Source of the DNA: Candidatus Methanofastidiosia archaeon
Lineage (GTDB): Archaea > Methanobacteriota_B > Thermococci > Methanofastidiosales > NM3
Reading direction: 5' to 3'
Assembly: GCA_020854925.1 (NCBI GenBank)
Contig: JAHKLV010000054.1
Location: 1-6,439 of the forward strand
Length of the DNA stretch: 6,439 bases
The notes under the pieces were generated by a model. That model was not told where the DNA came from. It searched no databases and saw only the letters and a program-made list of their open reading frames with translations. This document shows, piece by piece, positions 1 through 5,678 of this stretch. Position numbers and translations under genes: made by a program. Position 1 is the first letter of the stretch, and every line of letters begins with the position of its first letter.

Positions 1-94
1 CGTCCCTATGACTACGGGTGTTCAGTGTGACCTTTGTACAAATTATGAATACTGTCATACTTTGGTATCTATATACATATATACAAATCTTAGC

Positions 95-102
95 TTTTTT
101 TT
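95..102 (+). terminator. possible T-tract terminator of an upstream gene
   Basis: A run of eight T's lies in AT-rich non-coding DNA. Archaeal transcription commonly ends at T-rich tracts on the non-template strand. If a + strand gene lies just outside the window, this could end it. No hairpin precedes it and the upstream gene is not visible, so the call is weak. Confidence 0.2.
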
Positions 103-141
103 GAATCATTTGTTCATTATTTATCGCTATAAGGCAACACA

Positions 142-150
142 TTTTAATAA
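142..150 (+). promoter_or_regulatory. possible TATA box for the first beta-helix gene
   Basis: TTTTAATAA lies about 40 bases before the GTG at 187, which would put a transcription start near 172 and give a short leader carrying the GAGGTGG at 184-190. CTATAAGG at 127-134 is an alternative. Neither is a strong match, and the choice depends on which start codon the gene uses. Confidence 0.3.
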
Positions 151-186
151 TGCCGCTATGATGTACTGACTATACTAGCAAGCGAG

Positions 187-1827
187 GTGGTAACAATAGG
201 CTTCATTGAAAATAGTAGGCTACCGGGGGAGACGACAAGAATCAAGTGCTTGTCCCTTGTTCTTATGTCGGCACTCATCGTGTCGCTCATTCTCGCCGTT
301 CCCATAACGGCGCTTGAAACAGAGATTACGCTCAGCGTGGCTGATGGCGACCGGACCGCAGACATCCAGGCGGCCATCGCGAACATCGCCGACGGGGGGA
401 CCATCTACTTCGGGGCGGGGACCTACCACGCAAACATTTCGATTATCAATCCAGGCAAATCATTCTCGCTCGTGTCCCTAGACAGTGCGGCCATCCTTGA
501 CGGTGGCGAAGCGGGCTCGGTCATCAGGATACGGGACACCGGCGCGCATACTGTTACCGTAGATGGGTTCACCATCACCAACGGAAAAGCAAAGAACGGC
601 GGGGGAATCTACCTCGATAACGCGGATGCGGTGGTCACCAACTGCCGTATATATGGAAACACCGCCACCGACTCGGCGAGCGGAGGGGTTTCTTCCGCCA
701 CTGCACGTGGGGGCGGGATGTGCATCGAGTACGCGAGTCCCGTTGTCACCAACTGTATCTTCACGGAGAATACCGTCTTCGCAGATGCTCAAGGGGAATC
801 ACTGTCTACCGCCACAGCCGTGGGTGGAGCGGTGTATACGGTTGGAGGGATACTGGACCAGTCATGGCCCGTCTTTACGAACTGCACCTTTGCCGGCAAC
901 GAGGCATGGGCATCGGCATCGGCCGCGGGATATTACCTTTTGAGGCGATTCCTTCCTGGCATTGAAGTTACCACGTTTCTTGGCGGCGGCATGTACAACG
1001 GTACTCAGGCACATACCCTTATTACCAACTGCATCTTCTGGGACAACGACTCTGCCACAGTTCTCTTTGACACGGAAACGGAGATATGGAGTGTCAACAT
1101 GGCGCACACCTCGCTTACGTACTCAAACGTCCAAGGCGGGTATCCTGGCGAAGGTAACTTGAACGCAGACCCGCTTTTTGGCGCAGATTTTTCGCTTCTG
1201 CCCACATCTCCCTGCATCGATACAGGCATTGATGCCAGTGGGACCAGCCTTGGGCGCGTATCTAACGACATACGTGGGGCCGACCGACCGTTCAGCGCTT
1301 CGTTTGACATGGGTGCCTACGAGCATGTCTCGCTTTCCGTCGTGCTAACGTTGACACTAGATCCACTTGCAGGCTCGGTGACGTGTACGGCTGCTGCCGC
1401 AGGCGGCTATGGGGCCTACACGTACGACTGGGACCTTGATGGCGATGGTACCTACGAGGCACTCGATGGAGGCACCCTTCAGGTCATAACACCGTACACA
1501 GGCGGGAAGGGAACCGTATCTGTCCGTGTAACGGATGAAAATTTCTGCACCGCAGATGATTCAAAGGCATACCACATCGAGAACATGCCGTTCTCACCGG
1601 GGATGACACAACCCCTGGCCATAACCCAGGTCGGCAAGGTCCTGAATACGTGGACCGAGATCCTTGCCCAGATTCCTCCCGAACCGACGGAAGTCATGAA
1701 CGGCCTCATCGGGCGCATTCAGACGCACATGGCCAGCGCTATGCAGCTTACGAACCCCATCTACGCCTCGGGGCAGCTTTTCCAAGCAGTTGCGCTCATG
1801 GAGGAACTAGCTGCAATGCTTGAATAA
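187..1827 (+). CDS. secreted right-handed beta-helix protein with PKD domain
   Basis: Predicted exported surface or extracellular protein of 546 residues. A hydrophobic signal segment at residues 22-42 follows Arg/Lys residues and ends near an A-L-E site. Residues 59-90 carry the GGTIYFGAGTY motif that opens many parallel beta-helix proteins. Four rungs follow, each with a Gly-rich GGG[IM]Y-like strand and a TNCxFxxN-like turn (TNC at 151, 188, 231 and 280). The helix closes with SPCIDTG (341-347) and a DxGAYE motif (374-379), typical of this class. A PKD-like domain (about 384-465) has the YDWDLDGDG signature. Residues 466-546 form a mostly helical tail I do not recognise; no transmembrane or PGF-CTERM anchor is seen. 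No catalytic residues for a polysaccharide lyase can be assigned, so carbohydrate binding or adhesion is only a family-level guess. The start is uncertain: GTG 187 is the first canonical start in the open frame but overlaps the ribosome binding site; TTG 250 and ATG 265 are alternatives. Confidence 0.85.
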   Translation: MVTIGFIENSRLPGETTRIKCLSLVLMSALIVSLILAVPITALETEITLSVADGDRTADIQAAIANIADGGTIYFGAGTYHANISIINPGKSFSLVSLDSAAILDGGEAGSVIRIRDTGAHTVTVDGFTITNGKAKNGGGIYLDNADAVVTNCRIYGNTATDSASGGVSSATARGGGMCIEYASPVVTNCIFTENTVFADAQGESLSTATAVGGAVYTVGGILDQSWPVFTNCTFAGNEAWASASAAGYYLLRRFLPGIEVTTFLGGGMYNGTQAHTLITNCIFWDNDSATVLFDTETEIWSVNMAHTSLTYSNVQGGYPGEGNLNADPLFGADFSLLPTSPCIDTGIDASGTSLGRVSNDIRGADRPFSASFDMGAYEHVSLSVVLTLTLDPLAGSVTCTAAAAGGYGAYTYDWDLDGDGTYEALDGGTLQVITPYTGGKGTVSVRVTDENFCTADDSKAYHIENMPFSPGMTQPLAITQVGKVLNTWTEILAQIPPEPTEVMNGLIGRIQTHMASAMQLTNPIYASGQLFQAVALMEELAAMLE

Positions 1828-1861
1828 GGCTAATAAGGAAGATTTTTAGGAACACATATTC

Positions 1862-1877
1862 TTTTTTTCCTTATTTT
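1862..1877 (+). terminator. T-tract terminator after the beta-helix gene
   Basis: T7, then CC and TTATTTT, begins about 35 bases after the stop codon, followed by more T-rich DNA. This fits archaeal U-rich termination without a hairpin and separates the gene from the one downstream. Confidence 0.6.
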
Positions 1878-1964
1878 CTCTTATTATTCTCTTTCATAGC
1901 TTAATTATATTGCAATTAATACGTATTATCAAGAGCGGCATCCTTATCTTACTTTTTCGATAGG

Positions 1965-1972
1965 TTTATATC
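1965..1972 (+). promoter_or_regulatory. TATA box of the MscL-family gene
   Basis: TTTATATC preceded by purines (CGATAGG, a BRE-like position) is the clearest archaeal TATA box in the window. A start about 25 bases downstream falls near 1990-1995, leaving a leader of roughly 12-17 bases before the ATG at 2007. Confidence 0.65.
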
Positions 1973-1991
1973 TCTCATTTCTGATTGGTAT

Positions 1992-1999
1992 GGTGGTGA
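1992..1999 (+). promoter_or_regulatory. ribosome binding site of the MscL-family gene
   Basis: GGTGGTGA, complementary to the archaeal 16S 3' end, ends seven bases before ATG 2007 and supports that start. The predicted transcription start lies very close, so part of the site could be missing from the mRNA. Confidence 0.6.
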
Positions 2000-2006
2000 A
2001 AATCCC

Positions 2007-2378
2007 ATGAAAGAAGAGGAAATGCTTGCAGAGCTTAAACAGATAAGAACGCTTCTTACGCCCGCGCCTACCCCACCACCGGCTGCGCCTGTCGGGATGA
2101 AAGATGAGTTCATGGCTTTCGTAAAAAAGTATAAGCTTTTAGGCATGGCCGTTGCGTTCATCATAGCCATCTATCTTGGCGCGCTCGTCCAGGCGCTGGT
2201 AAACGATTTCATCATGCCACTTCTCGAGTATGTCGTACCTGATGCGGCTGCCTGGGAAACGATTACCCTCGGTCCGTTTCGTGTCGGCCACTTTTTCGGG
2301 GCGCTCCTCACGTTCCTCGTGATAATGCTTGTCATCTTCGGCATCATCAAGGCGGCAAAACGATTCAACGTAGAATAG
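2007..2378 (+). CDS. mscL: MscL-family large-conductance mechanosensitive channel
   Basis: Small membrane channel of 123 residues, similar in length to bacterial MscL (about 136), which opens under membrane tension to release solutes during osmotic downshock. The order seen is a charged amphipathic helix (1-18), a Pro/Ala linker (19-29), then MKDEFMAFVKKY (31-42), matching the N-terminal helix of MscL. TM1 (about 45-68) ends in LVNDFIMPLLE, very close to the MscL consensus LVADIIMPPLG. A short external loop (74-93) and TM2 (about 94-116) end in basic KAAKR. The odd feature is that helix plus linker resembles the C-terminal cytoplasmic bundle of E. coli MscL but lies at the N-terminus, and the protein stops right after TM2. 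Two TM1 glycines (E. coli G22 and G26) align with Ala. The gene has its own TATA box and ribosome binding site. MscL family membership is fairly sure; gating properties are not predictable. Confidence 0.8.
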   Translation: MKEEEMLAELKQIRTLLTPAPTPPPAAPVGMKDEFMAFVKKYKLLGMAVAFIIAIYLGALVQALVNDFIMPLLEYVVPDAAAWETITLGPFRVGHFFGALLTFLVIMLVIFGIIKAAKRFNVE

Positions 2379-2536
2379 CGCCATATGGGTCGTCGTATGC
2401 GCGTCTCCTGCGGCGGCCTTCTTCTCCTTTCCTAGTTAATCATTAAACAAAGCCCCTGCTCAAATGACAATGGGTCCTGGCAATATCCCGGTGTCTAGGC
2501 CGATATCAATTGATGTTCCCGCATGTTCCGTGCACG

Positions 2537-2544
2537 TATAAATA
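2537..2544 (+). promoter_or_regulatory. candidate distal TATA box upstream of the DUF1508 gene
   Basis: TATAAATA is a near-ideal archaeal TATA box. It is directly preceded by the 8-base palindrome CGTGCACG (2529-2536), where a BRE would lie. Transcription would start near 2565-2570, giving a leader of about 65 bases to ATG 2635. No other gene start fits it on this strand. Confidence 0.45.
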
Positions 2545-2597
2545 CTATAGTTTTATTGTGAATAATCAAAGGTTATAGTAGTGTATTAAAGGAATAT

Positions 2598-2605
2598 TAT
2601 TTATA
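2598..2605 (+). promoter_or_regulatory. candidate proximal TATA box of the DUF1508 gene
   Basis: TATTTATA preceded by the purine stretch AAAGGAA (2588-2594, BRE-like) predicts a start at about 2627-2630. That would give an almost leaderless mRNA for ATG 2635, consistent with the lack of a good ribosome binding site there. Confidence 0.5.
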
Positions 2606-2634
2606 GATGTCCTGCATAGTATCACGTGGTATCT

Positions 2635-2817
2635 ATGGCAGGAAAATTCGAGTATTACAAAGATGGTGCTGGCAAGTATCGATTCAGGCTGAAGGCTTCA
2701 AACGGCCAGATCATTGCGTCCGGCCAGGCCTATAACACCAAGGAATCATGTCTCAATGGCATAGAGAGCGTCAAGAACAACGCGCCAGGCGCCCCCATTG
2801 AAGAGGTAGAATCTTAA
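2635..2817 (+). CDS. DUF1508 (YegP-like) small protein, single repeat
   Basis: A 60-residue protein that is essentially one DUF1508 unit. The N-terminal MAGKFEYYKD, then KYRFRLKASNGQ, IIASGQAY and the C-terminal ESCLNGIESVKNNAP match this family's pattern of paired beta strands followed by a helix; bacterial YegP carries two such units. The molecular function of the family is not established. There is no signal peptide or membrane segment, so it is probably cytoplasmic. I chose ATG 2635 because family members begin with MAGKFE; an in-frame GTG at 2626 would add three residues (MVS). The gene stands alone, with a TATA box about 30 bases upstream and a T-tract after it. The last residues, PIEEVES, are acidic and outside the conserved unit. 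Confidence 0.85.
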   Translation: MAGKFEYYKDGAGKYRFRLKASNGQIIASGQAYNTKESCLNGIESVKNNAPGAPIEEVES

Positions 2818-2829
2818 CTGGTATCTCTC

Positions 2830-2852
2830 TTTTTTTCTTTTTCCATATTTTT
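2830..2852 (+). terminator. T-tract terminator after the DUF1508 gene
   Basis: T7, T5 and T5 runs separated by single C or CCATA interruptions start 13 bases after the stop codon. This is a good archaeal multi-tract termination signal and argues that the DUF1508 gene is transcribed separately from the ATPase gene downstream. Confidence 0.65.
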
Positions 2853-2907
2853 CTTCTCGCCGAGAAGGATCAAGGAACATCTGGTGGTACTATTCCCCGG
2901 ATTAACC

Positions 2908-2915
2908 TTTTATCT
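2908..2915 (+). promoter_or_regulatory. TATA box upstream of the HerA-like ATPase
   Basis: TTTTATCT lies in a TAACC-flanked context after a terminator. Its centre is about 26 bases before the ATG at 2938, which opens a 20-codon ORF leading into the ATPase start. The ATPase ATG itself is about 85 bases downstream, so its mRNA would have a leader of about 60 bases. Confidence 0.5.
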
Positions 2916-2937
2916 CTTGAAAGCGATAGGGTGACAC

Positions 2938-3000
2938 ATGCGTGAGGTACTCTTCATGATGGTGGCACATGCCGTAGGTAGAGGGGGAAGCGGCCGATGA
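2938..3000 (+). other. possible 20-codon leader ORF overlapping the ATPase start
   Basis: ATG 2938 opens a frame encoding a 20-residue peptide (starts MREVLFMMV, ends GGSGR) that stops at TGA 2998-3000. The stop overlaps the ATPase start codon as ATGA (2997-3000), the arrangement used in translational coupling. The ATG lies where transcription from the TATA box at 2908 should begin, so it could be read leaderless; GGGTGA at 2929-2934 is an alternative but rather close ribosome binding site. The peptide matches nothing I know, and a short frame can arise by chance. Confidence 0.3.
2981..2987 (+). promoter_or_regulatory. ribosome binding site of the HerA-like ATPase
   Basis: GAGGGGG lies nine bases before ATG 2997, approximating the GAGGTG consensus with one mismatch. 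Together with the family-like N-terminus (PEKLGSFFLGAEYD) it supports this start. Confidence 0.5.
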
Positions 3001-5516
3001 ACGCGCCCCCTGAAAAGCTAGGTTCCTTTTTCCTTGGGGCAGAATACGACCGTGGCACCGGCACGTTCACCGACCGCCCCCTTACCTACGATGCGAGGGA
3101 CCTTACCACACATGCCGTCTGTGTCGGCATGACTGGCAGCGGGAAGACCGGCCTGTGCATCGGCCTGCTTGAGGAGGCGGCGCTTGACAAGGTTCCTGCG
3201 CTCATCATCGACCCCAAGGGGGACATCACCAATCTTCTCCTACAGTTCCCCGAACTACGGGCGCAGGACTTCCGTCCGTGGGTGAATCCTGATGATGCCC
3301 GCAGGAAGGGCATGTCCGAGGATGACTATGCCGGCAGCGTGGCCTCCACCTGGAAGAACGGGCTTATGGGGTGGGGCATCGGCTCGGCCCGACTTTCCGA
3401 GCTGCGAACGGCGGTGGACTACGCTATCTACACACCTGGTTCGGATGCGGGACTTCCCATAAGCATCGTGGGAAGCCTTTCGGCGCCGGGGGTCGACTTT
3501 GAGGAGAACGCAGAGTCAATCCGGGAGCAGATACGCGGCATCGTCGCCGCGCTCCTCGGGATGGCACGCGTTGCCGCCGACCCCGTCCGGGGAAGGGAGG
3601 GTATCCTTCTGGCCCATATCTTCGAGGATGCGTGGAAGCAGGGCAAGGACCTCGACCTCCCCTCGCTCATCCTTTCCATACAGAATCCGCCCATCAAGAC
3701 GCTTGGCGTCTTTGACCTTGACACCGTGTATCCACCCCAGGACCGGTTCTCGCTTGCCATGGCTTTTAACAACCTCCTGGCGTCGCCCTCGTTCCAGGGG
3801 TGGCTCACGGGTGAACCGCTGGACGTCGCGCGCCTCCTCTACACGCAAGACGGCACGCCACGCCACAGCATCTTCTCCCTAGCCCACCTTTCCGAGCCAG
3901 AGCGCATGTTCTTCGTGACCCTCCTCCTTGAGTCGGTCCTTTCATGGGTGCGTAAGCAGAGCGGCACGACGAGCCTGCGGGCCATCCTGTACTTTGATGA
4001 GACGTTCGGATTCATGCCGCCTGTTGCCGAGCCACCGTCGAAGCGCCCGCTTCTCACCCTTTTGAAGCAGTCCCGGGCCATGGGCCTGGGCGTCGTGCTC
4101 GTGACACAGAATCCTGTTGACCTCGACTACAAGGGCCTTACGAACACCGGCACGTGGTTCATCGGCAAGCTGCAGGCGGAGCGTGACAAGGCGCGCGTCA
4201 TCGAGGGCCTGCGGGGCCTCCTCTCTCAGGGTGGCGCTCCGGCACCTGATTTCGACGCCCTTATCACGGGCCTGAAAAGCAGGGTGTTTCTCATGCACAA
4301 CGTGCACGAGGGTGCGCCCCGCGTCTTCCACACACGTTGGGCCATGAGCTATCTTCGGGGGCCGCTCACGAAGCCGCAGATTCGAACGCTCATGGAAGAA
4401 CGACGGGTGTCGCCCTTTACACAGGTGCGCGCAGCCGGCCCCGTCATGCACACCGCTTCAGTAAAGGAATCGCTTTCTTCCCTGCCTCCCGCCACCGAGC
4501 CTTCCCTCCCCGTGGCCTTCGTTCCCGTCACGGTGGGTGAGCGCACCGCTGTTGAGAGAGCGCAGGCTTTCCTTGGTGCCCGGGTATCCGTAACGGGGAC
4601 GCGGCTCGTTTATGAACCCCATATTCTCGGTGCAGCGACGGTACGCTATGCCGATGCGCGACGCGGCGTCTACGAGGCGGAGGAAGTGGCCGCCCTTCTC
4701 GTACCCCCCGAGGGCACCGGCGTTGCCGACTGGAACTCGGCACAGGTCGGCGGCATTGACGTGGACTCGCTCATGCACTCCTTTGAGGATCCCGGCGGCG
4801 AGGTGTCGTTTGCCCCCGTTCCTGAGCGGGCCAACAGCATCAAGGAGCTCAAGGTGTTTCAAAAGGGATTCGAGTCGTGGCTCTACCACACCAGGAGGCT
4901 GACACGCAAGGTACACCCTGCACTCGGGGTGTTCCAGGAAGCCGGCGAAGACGAGCGTTCCTTTGCGGCCAGGGTCAGCCAGGCGGCGCGTGAGCGCCGG
5001 GACAAGGACATCGCCGCCCTTGAGGCCAAGTACGCGAAAAAACTTGACACGCTCGAGGCGCGGCTTGAGCGGCTGCACCTCAAGCTCGACGCCGACAAGG
5101 CGGAGCACGAGGCGCGAAAGCGCGAAGAGATGGTGGGCGCCGGCGAGACGGTCCTTAGCTTTTTTATGGGGCGCCGGCGGACAACCGCAGCCACGACGAT
5201 ATCGCGGAAGCGCCGCCTGACCGAAAAGGCAAAGCATGAGATAACGGAGACGGCGGAGGAGATTGAGCGCACGAAGCGCCAGGCCGAGGAGCTTTCTGCG
5301 GCACTCAACAAGGAGTCCGAAGCCATAGCTGCCGCCTGGGGGCGAGCGACCGAAGAGTGTGGCGAAGTGGTCATCAAGCCAAAAAAGGCCGACATCACCG
5401 TCAGGCTCATGGTTCTCGCCTGGGCCCCCGTGTGGAGCGTGGCGTACGAGGGCTCCGGGCGTTCGGGTGCCCATGCCGTTCCTGCCTATGGCACGGGTGA
5501 AGCGACTACTTCATGA
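2997..5516 (+). CDS. HerA/FtsK-superfamily ATPase with C-terminal coiled-coil hairpin
   Basis: Cytoplasmic ATPase of 839 residues, a HerA-like (DUF87-related) P-loop protein. HerA and FtsK relatives usually form hexameric rings that pump DNA, but the substrate of this family is not known to me. Visible motifs: Walker A GMTGSGKT (44-51); DPKGD (72-76), typical of HerA-type domains; Walker B RAILYFDE (328-335) with acidic D334/E335; VVLVTQNPVDLDYKGL (366-381), the sensor region with a polar Q371; and R360 and R397 as candidate arginine fingers. Residues about 165-325 form a helical insertion between Walker A and B. After the ATPase core (to about 465), a middle domain (500-640) leads to a charged coiled coil (about 655-710), a Gly/Phe/Arg hinge (713-740, with SFFMGRRR), a second coiled coil (741-785) and a short beta-rich end with LAWAPVW. 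This order matches a family of about 800-residue ATP-binding proteins recalled from bacteria. No NurA, Mre11, Rad50, Sir2 or DUF4297 partner is adjacent. Confidence 0.85.
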   Translation: MNAPPEKLGSFFLGAEYDRGTGTFTDRPLTYDARDLTTHAVCVGMTGSGKTGLCIGLLEEAALDKVPALIIDPKGDITNLLLQFPELRAQDFRPWVNPDDARRKGMSEDDYAGSVASTWKNGLMGWGIGSARLSELRTAVDYAIYTPGSDAGLPISIVGSLSAPGVDFEENAESIREQIRGIVAALLGMARVAADPVRGREGILLAHIFEDAWKQGKDLDLPSLILSIQNPPIKTLGVFDLDTVYPPQDRFSLAMAFNNLLASPSFQGWLTGEPLDVARLLYTQDGTPRHSIFSLAHLSEPERMFFVTLLLESVLSWVRKQSGTTSLRAILYFDETFGFMPPVAEPPSKRPLLTLLKQSRAMGLGVVLVTQNPVDLDYKGLTNTGTWFIGKLQAERDKARVIEGLRGLLSQGGAPAPDFDALITGLKSRVFLMHNVHEGAPRVFHTRWAMSYLRGPLTKPQIRTLMEERRVSPFTQVRAAGPVMHTASVKESLSSLPPATEPSLPVAFVPVTVGERTAVERAQAFLGARVSVTGTRLVYEPHILGAATVRYADARRGVYEAEEVAALLVPPEGTGVADWNSAQVGGIDVDSLMHSFEDPGGEVSFAPVPERANSIKELKVFQKGFESWLYHTRRLTRKVHPALGVFQEAGEDERSFAARVSQAARERRDKDIAALEAKYAKKLDTLEARLERLHLKLDADKAEHEARKREEMVGAGETVLSFFMGRRRTTAATTISRKRRLTEKAKHEITETAEEIERTKRQAEELSAALNKESEAIAAAWGRATEECGEVVIKPKKADITVRLMVLAWAPVWSVAYEGSGRSGAHAVPAYGTGEATTS

Positions 5517-5650
5517 GACGTCGTATTCTTTCTCTTGCCATAACGGGGCATCGGGTGCCCTGCCACGCATATGCAACGTAGCTATCGCGGCGAGCGATGA
5601 AGAAGAAGGATTTGTTTTGCTGCACATATTTTAGGTAAATGGCGATACAA

Positions 5651-5658
5651 TTTTATTC
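5651..5658 (+). promoter_or_regulatory. TATA box of the second beta-helix gene
   Basis: TTTTATTC is centred about 25 bases before ATG 5679, which would give a leaderless mRNA; no usable ribosome binding site precedes the ATG. CTTATAGC at 5658-5665 overlaps it and is a second, less well spaced candidate. Confidence 0.5.
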
Positions 5659-5678
5659 TTATAGCGTAAATATGTGAC

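Noticed and set aside
64..84. Alternating TA-rich stretch with repeated ATATAC near the left edge
   Set aside because: Simple AT-rich spacer; it could hold a promoter for a minus-strand gene outside the window, but no such gene is visible.
2385..2435. A 16-codon frame (MGRRMRVSCGGLLLLS) just after the MscL gene
   Set aside because: It resembles the start of a signal peptide but ends at once and lacks a ribosome binding site; likely chance.
3499..3882. Overlapping frames of about 120 codons on both strands within the ATPase
   Set aside because: Their products are Arg/Ser/Pro-rich shadow translations with no recognisable domain.
4458..5474. A 338-codon open frame on the minus strand inside the ATPase gene
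   Set aside because: It lies fully within the well-supported ATPase gene, has no family motifs and a low-complexity Arg/Gly/Leu/His-rich product; it is a side effect of high GC at third positions.
5546..5560. Hairpin GGGCA-TCGGG-TGCCC downstream of the ATPase as a terminator
   Set aside because: Only five base pairs, and no T-run follows it; not convincing as a terminator or structured RNA.
5359..5634. A 91-codon + strand frame spanning the end of the ATPase gene
   Set aside because: Its first half is an alternate frame of conserved ATPase sequence, and the rest is AT-rich spacer; no promoter or family resemblance.
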